Below, in pieces: positions 45,851 to 54,381 of a stretch of 64,000 nucleotides of DNA. The position numbers and the translations under genes are program-made. Position 1 is the first letter of the stretch. Each line of letters opens with the position of its first letter. Source of the DNA: Tabrizicola sp. (GTDB lineage Bacteria; Pseudomonadota; Alphaproteobacteria; Rhodobacterales; Rhodobacteraceae); assembly GCF_022842145.1 (NCBI RefSeq), contig NZ_JALHQD010000003.1, positions 62,001 through 126,000 on the forward strand, given 5' to 3'. A model generated the notes under the pieces. That model was given only the letters and a program-made list of their open reading frames with translations, was not told where the DNA came from and did no database searches.

Positions 45851-47230
45851 ATGGACACACTTCTGCTTTCCCGCATCCAGTTCGGGGCAAACATCTCGTT
45901 CCACATCCTCTTTCCCACCATCACAATCGCCTTGGGCTGGGTGCTTCTGTTCTTCAAGTTGCGCTTCAACGCGACCGGCGACCGCAAGTGGGCCGAGGCC
46001 TACATGTTCTGGGTCAAGGTCTTCGCGCTGTCCTTCGCGCTTGGCGTGGTGTCGGGCATCACCATGTCCTTCCAGTTCGGCACCAACTGGCCGGGCTTCA
46101 TGGAGACGGTCGGCAACGTCGCCGGGCCGCTTCTGGCCTACGAGGTGCTGACCGCCTTCTTCCTTGAGGCGGTCTTCCTCGGGATCATGCTGTTCGGTGC
46201 CAGCCGCGTGCCGGGCTGGCTGCACACGCTTGCCACCGGCCTGGTCGCGTTCGGTACAACAATGTCGGCGTTCTGGATCCTGGTCCTGAACAGCTGGATG
46301 CACACCCCGCAAGGCTATGAGCTGCGTGACGGCATCGTCTACGCCACCGACTGGTGGGCGATCATCTTCAACCCCTCGATGCCCTACCGTCTGGGCCACA
46401 TGCTGTTGGCCAGTGGCCTGACCGTGGCCTTCCTGCTGGCCGGTATCAGCGCGCTGCGCCTGTTGATGAAAGACCGCAGCGCCAGCGTGCGCTCGACCTT
46501 CCGGGTTGGCGTGATCCTGGGAGCCGTCCTGATCCCGCTGCAGATCCTGATGGGCGACATGCACGGGTTGAACACGCTGGAGCATCAGCCGCAGAAGGTT
46601 GCCGCGATGGAGGGCAACTGGGAGACCCAAGGCAACGTCCCGCTTCTGCTGTTTGCCCTGCCCGACCAGGAGGCGCGGACCAACCATTTCGAGATCGGTA
46701 TCCCCAGCCTGGCCTCGATCATCCTCAAGCACGATCCTGCGGGCGTCGTGCCCGGCCTGAACGATTTCGTCACCGCCGAGGGCGAGGTGATGCACCCCCC
46801 CGTGGCCCCGGTGTTCTGGTCGTTCCGGATCATGGTGGGTGTGGGCATGCTGATGCTGCTGGCCAGTTGGACGGGTGCCTTCCTTTTGTGGCGGCGCGGG
46901 GTGGACGCGATGCCGCGGCTTTACCTTTACGGGATGTCGGGGTTGGCCTTCTCGGGCTGGATCGCCACGCTGGCGGGCTGGTACACCACCGAAATCGGGC
47001 GCCAGCCCTGGCTGGTGCAGGGGGTCCTCAGCACCAAGGCCGCCGTGGCCGACGTGCCCGCACCGATGGTGCTGACGACGCTCCTGGTCTACCTGGCCGT
47101 CTATGCCGCGCTGATCCTGGCCTACATGGGGGTCATCACCTACATGGCCCGCAAGGCGGCCCGGGGTGAACCTTTGCCCAAGGACGAGCGGGTGAAGGGC
47201 GGCGAAGCCATGGCCGTTCCAGCGGAGTAG
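45851..47230 (+). CDS. cydA: Cytochrome bd-type quinol oxidase subunit I (CIO-like)
   Basis: A 459-residue subunit I with about nine membrane helices. Heme ligands include H18 (ISFHILFP) and H183 (YRLGHMLLA), and the conserved acidic residues of the proton channel are E98 and E106. The Q-loop is the short form with EHQPQKVAAMEG, as in cyanide-insensitive oxidases. The enzyme oxidises quinol and reduces oxygen without pumping. It is followed by cydB with a 1-nt gap. No cydDC or cydX is seen. Confidence 0.93.
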   Translation: MDTLLLSRIQFGANISFHILFPTITIALGWVLLFFKLRFNATGDRKWAEAYMFWVKVFALSFALGVVSGITMSFQFGTNWPGFMETVGNVAGPLLAYEVLTAFFLEAVFLGIMLFGASRVPGWLHTLATGLVAFGTTMSAFWILVLNSWMHTPQGYELRDGIVYATDWWAIIFNPSMPYRLGHMLLASGLTVAFLLAGISALRLLMKDRSASVRSTFRVGVILGAVLIPLQILMGDMHGLNTLEHQPQKVAAMEGNWETQGNVPLLLFALPDQEARTNHFEIGIPSLASIILKHDPAGVVPGLNDFVTAEGEVMHPPVAPVFWSFRIMVGVGMLMLLASWTGAFLLWRRGVDAMPRLYLYGMSGLAFSGWIATLAGWYTTEIGRQPWLVQGVLSTKAAVADVPAPMVLTTLLVYLAVYAALILAYMGVITYMARKAARGEPLPKDERVKGGEAMAVPAE

Positions 47231-47231
47231 G

Positions 47232-48233
47232 ATGATGTTCGCCACCCTTGATCTGCCGTTCATCTTCGCCGCCCTTCTGGGCCTGTCGATCCTGATCTAC
47301 GTCGTCCTCGACGGCTTCGACCTTGGCGTCGGCATCCTGTTCCCCTTCGCCACCCCGGAGGAACGCGACACGATGGTTGCCAGCATCGGCCCGTTCTGGG
47401 ACGCGAACGAGACCTGGCTTGTCCTTGCCATCGGGCTTCTCCTCGTCGCCTTTCCGGTGGCACATGGCGCGATCCTGACGCAGCTATACCTGCCCGTGGC
47501 CGTCATGCTGTTCGGCCTTATCCTGCGCGGCGTGGCGTTCGAGTTTCGCGCGAAGGCTCCCCTCAAGCACAAGCGCGCGTGGGATGGCGCCTTCTTTACC
47601 GGCAGCCTGATGACCGGCCTGTCGCAGGGCTTCATGCTGGGGCTGTACATCATGGGCCTGAGCTACACCTGGTGGCACGTCGGCTTTGCCTTGATTACGG
47701 CGGTCTTCCTGACCGTGGCCTACAGCTTCATCGGCGCGACCTGGCTGATCGCCAAGACGGAAGGCCCGTTGCAGAAAAAGGCCGTGGAGTGGTCGCAGGG
47801 CGGCATCTGGGGCGTCGTGCTGGGGATGGGCGCGATCTCGATGGCAACGCCTTTCGTCTCCCAGCGCATCTTTGACAAATGGTTCGGCCTGCCGCAGATG
47901 CTGTACCTTTCGCCGCTGCCAGCCGTCTCGGCGCTGACGATCGGCCTGATCTGGTGGAAGCTCCGCCGCCTGCCGATGGAAGGCGACCGCTTCGCCTGGA
48001 TTCCCTTTGTCGCAACGATCGCGTTATTCGTCCTGGGCTTTGCGGGAATGGCCTACAGCTTCTTTCCCTTCATCGTGCCCGAGGCGATCACCATCTACGA
48101 AGCCGCAAGCGCACCCGAGTCGCTCGCGATCATCCTGGTCGGCACCCTGATCGTGCTGCCGACCATCCTGGCCTATTCCATCCTCAGCTACTGGATCTTC
48201 CGCGGCAAGGCGACGGCGCTTCGGTATGACTGA
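47232..48233 (+). CDS. cydB: Cytochrome bd-type quinol oxidase subunit II
   Basis: A 333-residue CydB/CioB membrane protein with about eight hydrophobic segments. The N-terminus LDLPFIFAALLGLSILIYVVLDGFDLG and GPFWDANETWLV segments are typical (each described in part). It pairs with CydA encoded 1 bp upstream. Starts at 47232 or 47235 are both possible. Confidence 0.93.
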   Translation: MMFATLDLPFIFAALLGLSILIYVVLDGFDLGVGILFPFATPEERDTMVASIGPFWDANETWLVLAIGLLLVAFPVAHGAILTQLYLPVAVMLFGLILRGVAFEFRAKAPLKHKRAWDGAFFTGSLMTGLSQGFMLGLYIMGLSYTWWHVGFALITAVFLTVAYSFIGATWLIAKTEGPLQKKAVEWSQGGIWGVVLGMGAISMATPFVSQRIFDKWFGLPQMLYLSPLPAVSALTIGLIWWKLRRLPMEGDRFAWIPFVATIALFVLGFAGMAYSFFPFIVPEAITIYEAASAPESLAIILVGTLIVLPTILAYSILSYWIFRGKATALRYD

Positions 48234-48303
48234 CCGCTAGCGATCGGCGTGGCTCTGCAGCGTCTTCCAAGCCAACGGCTTGTCCGGACCTGCGGAAACC
48301 AGG

Positions 48304-49806
48304 CTACTCGCCCCGCGGGAAACGCTTCTGCTCTTCCAGCACGTTCAGGTCCATGTGGTTGCGCATGTAGCGTTCGCTGGCGGCGCGCAGCGGCTGGTGG
48401 TCCCAGGGGAAGTAGGCGCCGTTGCGCAAAGCCTCGTAGACCACCCAGCGCCGGGCCTGGCTTTCGCGGACCTGGGCGTCGTAGGCGGCAAGGTCCCAGC
48501 GGGCGTCCGCAAGGGTGCGGAAGTGGGCCAGGATTTCGCCGGCGCGCGGGTCTGTGGCCAGGTTCCTCGTCTCCAGCGGATCGTTCGCCACGTCGAAGAG
48601 CTGTTCCGGGTCGGCGGGGCAGCGGATGTACTTCCACGCGCCTTCGCGCAGGGCGACCATCGGCGTGATCGTACCCTCGGCGGCGTATTCCATTGCGACG
48701 GGCGGGCGGGAGGAGCCGTTGGCGACCGGGATCAGGTTGACGCCTTCAGTCCAGGGCGCAACTTCAGCCATCGAGATACCGGCCAGCGCGGCAAGCGTGG
48801 GGGCAAGGTCGATGGAGGAAACGGGGGTTTCCACCACGCCCGCAGGCATCTCGGGCGCGGCGATCATCAGGGGAACGCGGGCCGAACCTTCAAAGAAGTT
48901 CATCTTGAACCACAGGCCCTTTTCCCCAAGCATCTCGCCGTGGTCAGAGAGGAAGACGATGTGCGCCTCCTGCCGCGTTGCCTCCAGCACCGCGAGGATC
49001 TCGCCGATCTTGTCGTCGATGTAGCTGATGTTCGCGAAATAGGCCTGTTTCGCGCGGCGGATGTGGTCGGGGGTTATCTCCATCCCCCGCCAGTCGCAGG
49101 CGTCCATCAGGCGTTGGGAGTGGGGGTCCATGTCGTCGTAGGCCACCGGCCCGGGCGGCTCGCATTCCGGGGCACCGTCGTAAAGCTCCCAGTATTTGCG
49201 GCGGGCGACGAAGGGGTCGTGCGGGTGGGTGAAGCTGACGGTCAGCGCCCAGGGGCGGGGGTCGAGGCCGCGGGAAAGGTCGTAAAGCTTCTGGATGGCC
49301 TGGTGCGCGACGTCGTCGTCGTATTCGTACTGGTTGGTGATCTCGGCCACGCCCGCGCCGGTGACCGAGCCAAGGTTGTGGTACCACCAGTCGATCCGTT
49401 CGCCGGGCTTGCGGTAGTCCGGGGTCCAGCCGAAATCGGCGGGGTAGATGTCGGTGGTCAGGCGTTCCTCGAACCCGTGCATCTGATCGGGGCCGACGAA
49501 ATGCATCTTGCCGGAAAGCGTCGTCTGATAGCCCGCCCGGCGCAGGTGGTGCGCGTAGGTCGGGATGTCCGAGGCAAACTCGGCGGCGTTGTCATAGACC
49601 CGGGTGCGCGAGGGAAGCTGGCCCGACATGAAGCTGGCCCGTGCCGGGGCGCACAGCGGCGAGGCGGTGTAGCAGTTCCGGAACCGGGCGGAACGGGCAG
49701 CAAGCCGCTTCAGGTTCGGCGTGTGCAGGAAGTCTGCCGGGCCATCGGGGAAGAGCGTGCCGTTCAGTTGGTCGACCATCAGGATCAGAAGATTGGGTTT
49801 GCTCAT
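48304..49806 (-). CDS. betC: Choline-sulfatase
   Basis: A 500-residue alkaline-phosphatase-superfamily sulfatase. The formylglycine site is CAPARASFMSGQ (C-x-P-x-R), the metal site includes LLILMVDQLNG and SDHGEMLGEKG, and the C-terminal RYMRNHMDLNVLEEQKRFP is the choline-sulfatase-specific tail. It releases choline and sulfate from choline-O-sulfate. The ATG at 49806 with AAGGA upstream is chosen; a start 10 codons earlier is less likely. It lies 88 bp after bhcR in the same direction. No betI, betA or betB gene is in the window. Confidence 0.87.
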   Translation of the reverse strand: MSKPNLLILMVDQLNGTLFPDGPADFLHTPNLKRLAARSARFRNCYTASPLCAPARASFMSGQLPSRTRVYDNAAEFASDIPTYAHHLRRAGYQTTLSGKMHFVGPDQMHGFEERLTTDIYPADFGWTPDYRKPGERIDWWYHNLGSVTGAGVAEITNQYEYDDDVAHQAIQKLYDLSRGLDPRPWALTVSFTHPHDPFVARRKYWELYDGAPECEPPGPVAYDDMDPHSQRLMDACDWRGMEITPDHIRRAKQAYFANISYIDDKIGEILAVLEATRQEAHIVFLSDHGEMLGEKGLWFKMNFFEGSARVPLMIAAPEMPAGVVETPVSSIDLAPTLAALAGISMAEVAPWTEGVNLIPVANGSSRPPVAMEYAAEGTITPMVALREGAWKYIRCPADPEQLFDVANDPLETRNLATDPRAGEILAHFRTLADARWDLAAYDAQVRESQARRWVVYEALRNGAYFPWDHQPLRAASERYMRNHMDLNVLEEQKRFPRGE

Positions 49807-49894
49807 CTGGTCGTCCTTCCTTGCATTCGATTGCATGTCTAGTCGGCCGGGGCAGGCCGTCTGGCCCCCGACCGACAGACCCTTGTCGAAAGCG

Positions 49895-50707
49895 TCATTC
49901 CGGCTGGGTGCCGCCCGTCGCCTCGGTCACCTGATCCGCCGCCGCCCGCACCAGCGCGCCGATCCGGGTCGCGTCGGAAAGCCCCATCCGGAACGCGGGA
50001 CCCGAGACGGAAAGACCCGCCACTGGCTCGCCATGCGCGTTGAAGATGGGGGCCGCGACGCAGCGCATCCCCTCGGCGCGTTCCTGGTCGTCGATGGAAA
50101 AGCCCCGGTCGCGTGTGCGGGAGAGGTCGCGGAGGAGGGCGCTGTCGCTGGTAAGCGTGAGCGAAGTGAACTTCTCCAACCCCTTGCGGTCCAGGATGCC
50201 GCGGGTCTTCTCCTCGGGGTACCAGGCCAGCAGCGCCTTGCCGATCCCGCTGGAGTGCATCGGCGCACGGGTGCCGGGCGGGAAGAAGGCGCGGATCGCC
50301 TCGTAGGTTTCGACCTGGGCCACGAAGAAGACCTCGTCCTTGACCTCGATCCCCAGGTTCGCGGTTTCACCCGTCTCGCGCATCAGCTGGTCCATCGGCT
50401 GGCGGGCGCGTTCAACGACCTTGGTGCGGCGCAGGAAGGCGGAACCCACGCGGAAGGCACCGGGGCCGATGTGCCAGAACTGGCCGGGCTCATCGACCTC
50501 GACCATGCCGTGGCCCTGCAGGGTGACGAGGGCGCGGAAGACGGTGGCGATGGCCTCGCCGGTGTCCTCGGCGATTTCCGAAAGCGTCCGGCCGGGGTGC
50601 ATGGCGACATGGGTCAGGATGTCCATGCCCCGGTCCAGCGCCTGGACCGTGTTCTGGTCGGTCTTGTCGTTGAACGCCTTCGGGCGGCCGCGGGGTTTCT
50701 GGGTCAT
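49895..50707 (-). CDS. bhcR: IclR-family regulator of the beta-hydroxyaspartate cycle (BhcR)
   Basis: A 270-residue IclR-family protein with an N-terminal winged helix (about 18-85; RTLSEIAEDTGEAIATVFRAL) and a C-terminal effector domain (about 95-265; MHSSGIGKALLAWYPEE). It is divergent from bhcA, the position of BhcR in Paracoccus, where it senses glyoxylate and controls the bhc operon. A palindrome at 50762-50775 is a candidate operator. Confidence 0.88.
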   Translation of the reverse strand: MTQKPRGRPKAFNDKTDQNTVQALDRGMDILTHVAMHPGRTLSEIAEDTGEAIATVFRALVTLQGHGMVEVDEPGQFWHIGPGAFRVGSAFLRRTKVVERARQPMDQLMRETGETANLGIEVKDEVFFVAQVETYEAIRAFFPPGTRAPMHSSGIGKALLAWYPEEKTRGILDRKGLEKFTSLTLTSDSALLRDLSRTRDRGFSIDDQERAEGMRCVAAPIFNAHGEPVAGLSVSGPAFRMGLSDATRIGALVRAAADQVTEATGGTQPE

Positions 50708-50761
50708 CGGGGCCTCCTGTCAGGGTGAAAAAGCGCAAGCTATTGACTGGAATAGGGAATA

Positions 50762-50775
50762 GCATGACTTCATGC
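50762..50775. promoter_or_regulatory. Candidate BhcR operator
   Basis: GCATGA-CT-TCATGC is a perfect 6-bp inverted repeat with a 2-bp spacer in the 150-bp bhcR-bhcA divergent region. A TTGACT at 50743-50748 could be a -35 element. Assignment to BhcR rests only on position. Confidence 0.35.
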
Positions 50776-50857
50776 CAATGAAAAATCTTTTCGAAAAAAT
50801 TGCGCGCATTGGTCGCGGGGCGTAGCTTTTGTGGACGATCTTTCAGGGAGTTGCCCG

Positions 50858-52048
50858 ATGTCCATGCAGAACCCCGTCTTCATCCCGGGCCCGACCAATA
50901 TCCCGGATTCGGTTCGCAAGGCCTGCGACATGGCCACTCTGGACCACCGCTCGCCCGCCTTTGCGCGGCTCTTCAAGCCTGCCGTCGAAGGCGTGCGTCG
51001 GGTGCTCAGGATGGATCAGGGCGAGGTCATCGTGATCCCCTCGACCGGGACCGGCGGCTGGGAAGCGGCGGTGACGAACACCTTGTCTCCCGGCGACACG
51101 GTGCTTGCGGCGCGGTTCGGCATGTTCAGCCACCGCTGGATCGACCTCTGCCAGCGCCACGGATTGAACGTCCAGATCATCGAGACGCCCTGGGGGCAGG
51201 GTGCCCCACTGGCAGCCATTGAAGCCGCGTTGAAGGCCGACGTTGCGGGCAAGATCAAGGCGGTGCTTGCCACCCACAACGAGACGGCGACAGGCGTGAA
51301 GTCCGACATCGCCGGCATCCGCACCGCGATGGATGCGGCGGGGCATGGGGCGATGCTCTTCGTGGACGGCGTGTCCTCCATCGCCTCGATGCCGTTCGAC
51401 TTTACCGGTTGGGGTGTGGATATCGCCGTGGCGGGCAGCCAGAAAGGCTTCATGCTGCCAGCGGGCCTGGCGATCCTTGGCGTCTCGCCCAAGGCCATCG
51501 CGGCGATGGAGACTGCCACGCTTCCCCGAACCTTCTTCGATTTCAAGGACATGCTCGCCTCCTACGCCCGTGGCGGCTATCCTTACACCCCCGCCGTGGG
51601 CCTGATCGCGGGCCTCGCGCATTCCATCGACCTTCTGGAGGCCGAGGGGCTGGAGAGCGTCTACGCCCGCCACCACCGCCTCGCCGAGGGCGTCCGCCGC
51701 GCCGTCTTCGCCTGGGGAATGGAGCCCTATGCGGCCTCGCTCGACCTTTATTCCGACACGGTGACGGCGGTGAAGGTTCCCCAAGGCTGCGATGGCACCG
51801 CGCTGGTCCAGCTTGCGGCGACGAAATACGGCATGGCCTTCGGCGTGGGCCTGGGTGAGGTCGCGGGCAAGGTGTTCCGCATCGGCCACCTTGGGATGCT
51901 GACCGAAGCGATGCTGCTCTCGGGCCTTTGCGTCGCCGAGATGTGCATGGCCGATCTGGGCTGGCCGGTGAAGCTGGGCTCGGGCGTGGCGGCAGCGCAG
52001 GAGTATTATCGCGGCACGGTCCCGGCGATGGCGCTGGCGGCGGAGTGA
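50858..52048 (+). CDS. bhcA: Aspartate-glyoxylate aminotransferase BhcA
   Basis: A 396-residue class V PLP aminotransferase that moves the amino group of aspartate to glyoxylate, giving glycine and oxaloacetate. The PLP lysine is K196 in VAGSQKGFMLP, and the N-terminus FIPGPTNIPDSVR is typical. The ATG at 50858 has GGGAG 7 nt upstream. It is the first gene of the bhc operon; the identity is supported by bhcB, bhcC, bhcD and bhcR around it. Confidence 0.92.
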   Translation: MSMQNPVFIPGPTNIPDSVRKACDMATLDHRSPAFARLFKPAVEGVRRVLRMDQGEVIVIPSTGTGGWEAAVTNTLSPGDTVLAARFGMFSHRWIDLCQRHGLNVQIIETPWGQGAPLAAIEAALKADVAGKIKAVLATHNETATGVKSDIAGIRTAMDAAGHGAMLFVDGVSSIASMPFDFTGWGVDIAVAGSQKGFMLPAGLAILGVSPKAIAAMETATLPRTFFDFKDMLASYARGGYPYTPAVGLIAGLAHSIDLLEAEGLESVYARHHRLAEGVRRAVFAWGMEPYAASLDLYSDTVTAVKVPQGCDGTALVQLAATKYGMAFGVGLGEVAGKVFRIGHLGMLTEAMLLSGLCVAEMCMADLGWPVKLGSGVAAAQEYYRGTVPAMALAAE

Positions 52049-52053
52049 AGAAC

Positions 52054-52102
52054 CAAAATCCTTGAGCAAGGATTTTGACAAATTTCTTGCTCAAGAAATT
52101 TG
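52054..52102 (+). repeat. Twin perfect hairpins between bhcA and bhcB
   Basis: Hairpin 1 pairs 52054-52063 with 52068-52077 around loop GAGC. Hairpin 2 pairs 52079-52088 with 52093-52102 around loop GCTC. Both have perfect 10-bp stems. Their loops are complementary and the CTTGAGCAAG core of one is the reverse complement of the CTTGCTCAAG core of the other, so alternative or loop-loop pairing is possible. They may protect bhcA mRNA or attenuate bhcB-D. Confidence 0.75.
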
Positions 52103-52125
52103 GGTCCCAGCGGAAAGGGCAGGAC

Positions 52126-53094
52126 ATGAAGGACAACGGTTTGCTGATCCCCACCTACGACGACATGCTGGCCGCGCATGAGCGCATCCGTCCGCATATC
52201 CGGCAGACCCCGGTGCGCACCTCGGACTACCTGAACGAGCTTGCGGGTTGCGAGTTGTTCTTCAAATGCGAGAACTTCCAGGAGCCCGGCGCGTTCAAGG
52301 TCCGCGGCGCCACCAACGCCGTCTTCGGACTGACCGATGAACAGGCAAAACTGGGCGTCGCCACCCATTCCTCGGGCAACCACGCGTCGTGCCTGAGCTA
52401 TGCCGCCATGCTGCGCGGCATCCCCTGCAACGTCGTCATGCCCCGCACCGCACCGCAGGCCAAGAAGGACACCGTCCGCCGGTATGGTGGTGTCATCACC
52501 GAATGCGAACCTTCGACCTCCTCCCGCGAGGCGACCTTCGCCGAGGTGCAGGCCCGGACCGGCGGCGACTTCGTTCACCCCTACAACGACCCCCGCGTGA
52601 TCGCCGGCCAAGGCACCTGCTCGCGGGAATTCATGGAGCAGACCGGCGGCTTGGACATGGTCGTCGCCCCGATCGGTGGCGGCGGAATGATCTCGGGCAC
52701 CTGCCTGACGCTCTCCACCCTCGCTCCGGAAACCCAAGTGATCGCCGCCGAGCCGGAACAGGCCGACGACGCCTACCGCAGCTTCAAGGCCGGCCATATC
52801 ATCGCCGATGACGCGCCGAAGACCATTGCCGACGGCCTCTTGGTGCCGCTGAAGGACCTGACCTGGCACTTCGTCTCGAACCACGTCTCCGAGATCTACA
52901 CGGCTTCTGAACAGGAGATAATCGACGCGATGAAGCTGACCTGGAAGCACCTGCGGGTGGTGATGGAACCATCCAGCGCCGTGCCGTTGGCCGTGGTCCT
53001 GAAGAACCCGCAAGCATTCAAGGGCAAGCGGGTCGGCATCATCATTACCGGCGGCAACGTCGATCTGGACAAACTCCCCTGGATGAAAGGCTAA
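52126..53094 (+). CDS. bhcB: Beta-hydroxyaspartate dehydratase BhcB
   Basis: A 322-residue fold-type II PLP enzyme of the serine/threonine dehydratase family. In the cycle it turns beta-hydroxyaspartate into iminosuccinate. The PLP lysine is K58 in GAFKVRGATNA, and the phosphate-binding glycine loop is GGGGMISG. The start at ATG 52126 is preferred over an ATG at 52075 that lies in the twin-hairpin region. It is followed 4 nt later by bhcC. Confidence 0.92.
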   Translation: MKDNGLLIPTYDDMLAAHERIRPHIRQTPVRTSDYLNELAGCELFFKCENFQEPGAFKVRGATNAVFGLTDEQAKLGVATHSSGNHASCLSYAAMLRGIPCNVVMPRTAPQAKKDTVRRYGGVITECEPSTSSREATFAEVQARTGGDFVHPYNDPRVIAGQGTCSREFMEQTGGLDMVVAPIGGGGMISGTCLTLSTLAPETQVIAAEPEQADDAYRSFKAGHIIADDAPKTIADGLLVPLKDLTWHFVSNHVSEIYTASEQEIIDAMKLTWKHLRVVMEPSSAVPLAVVLKNPQAFKGKRVGIIITGGNVDLDKLPWMKG

Positions 53095-53098
53095 TCCC

Positions 53099-54262
53099 AT
53101 GAACAAGCAGACGAATTTCCAGGGCCTGGAAGTCGGCTACGATATCCCGGCACTTCCGGGGATGGACGAGGCCGACATCCAGACGCCCTGCCTGCTCCTC
53201 GACCTCGACGCGCTGGAGCGGAACATCAAGAAGATGGGCGACTATGCCCGCGCCCACGGCATGCGTCACCGGGTGCACGGCAAGATGCACAAGTCGGTCG
53301 ATGTGGCCTTGCTGCAGGAGCGGCTGGGCGGCTCCGTCGGTGTCTGCTGCCAGAAGGTGTCCGAGGCCGAGGTCTTCGCCCGTGGCGGGATCAAGGATGT
53401 GCTGGTCAGCAATCAGGTCCGCGACCCGGCGAAGATCGACCGCCTTGCGCGCCTGCCGAAGCTTGGCGCGCGGACGATCTGCTGCGTGGACATGCTGGAC
53501 AACGTGGCCGACCTTTCGGCGGCCGCCGTGAAGAACGGCACCACCATCGAATGCCTGGTCGAGATCGATTGCGGTGCCGGGCGCTGTGGCGTCAAGACCA
53601 CGCCGGACGTCGTGGCGCTTGCCAAGGCCATCGACGCGGCACCCGGCCTCAAGTTCTCGGGCATCCAGGCCTACCAGGGCGCGATGCAGCACATGGACGC
53701 TTTCGCCGACCGCAAGGCGAAGATCGACCTTGCCGTGGCCCAGGTGAAGGACGCGGTGGACGCGCTGAAGGCCGAAGGGATCGCCTGCGACATCGTCGGC
53801 GGTGGCGGCACCGGGAGCTACTACTTCGAAAGCACGTCAGGGGTTTACAACGAGCTTCAGTGTGGCTCCTACGCCTTCATGGACGCCGACTATGGCCGGA
53901 TCCTCGACAAGGACGGCAACCGGATCGACCAGGGGGAATGGGAAAACGCGCTGTTCATCCTGACCAGCGTGATGAGCCATGCAAAGGCCGACAAAGCCAT
54001 CGTCGATGCGGGCCTGAAGGCCCAGTCGGTCGACTCGGGTCTGCCGGTGATCTACGGGCGCACGGACGTGAAGTACGTCAAGTGCAGCGATGAACATGGC
54101 GTCGTTGAGGACCCGCAAGGCGTGCTCAAGGTCAACGACAAGCTGAAGCTGGTTCCTGGCCACTGCGACCCGACCTGCAACGTGCACGACTGGTATGTCG
54201 GCGTGCGGAACGGCAAGGTCGAAGTGGTCTGGCCCGTCTCGGCGCGCGGCAAGGCTTACTAA
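53099..54262 (+). CDS. bhcC: Beta-hydroxyaspartate aldolase BhcC
   Basis: A 387-residue PLP aldolase of the D-threonine-aldolase-like/alanine-racemase-N family. It condenses glycine and glyoxylate to beta-hydroxyaspartate. The PLP lysine is probably K62 in VHGKMHKSV, and the domain ends with a D-serine-dehydratase-like C-terminal barrel with GHCDPTCNVHDWYVG carrying likely metal ligands. It follows bhcB by 4 nt. Confidence 0.92.
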   Translation: MNKQTNFQGLEVGYDIPALPGMDEADIQTPCLLLDLDALERNIKKMGDYARAHGMRHRVHGKMHKSVDVALLQERLGGSVGVCCQKVSEAEVFARGGIKDVLVSNQVRDPAKIDRLARLPKLGARTICCVDMLDNVADLSAAAVKNGTTIECLVEIDCGAGRCGVKTTPDVVALAKAIDAAPGLKFSGIQAYQGAMQHMDAFADRKAKIDLAVAQVKDAVDALKAEGIACDIVGGGGTGSYYFESTSGVYNELQCGSYAFMDADYGRILDKDGNRIDQGEWENALFILTSVMSHAKADKAIVDAGLKAQSVDSGLPVIYGRTDVKYVKCSDEHGVVEDPQGVLKVNDKLKLVPGHCDPTCNVHDWYVGVRNGKVEVVWPVSARGKAY

Positions 54263-54293
54263 GCCTTTCATCTTGGACCAAACATCCCACTGG

Positions 54294-54336
54294 CGTCGCC
54301 AGCGGTGCGCCATTGGTTCAAGAGCCGCTGGCGACG
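54294..54336 (+). terminator. Strong hairpin between bhcC and bhcD
   Basis: A perfect 12-bp stem (54294-54305 with 54325-54336) encloses a 19-nt loop, with no U tract after it. It ends 45 bp before bhcD. It is more likely a processing or stability element than a full terminator. Confidence 0.5.
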
Positions 54337-54381
54337 GGGTGTGAAACCGCCGCTCCCACGCTTGCCGCAAAGGACCAACAG

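Noticed and set aside
45679-46167. 162-codon frame overlapping the start of cydA
   Set aside because: It lies in another frame across the cydA upstream region and cydA itself; cydA motifs leave no doubt which frame is used.
52075-53094. Earlier bhcB start at 52075
   Set aside because: The ATG lies at the junction of the twin hairpins, and the extra 17 residues do not match the dehydratase family.
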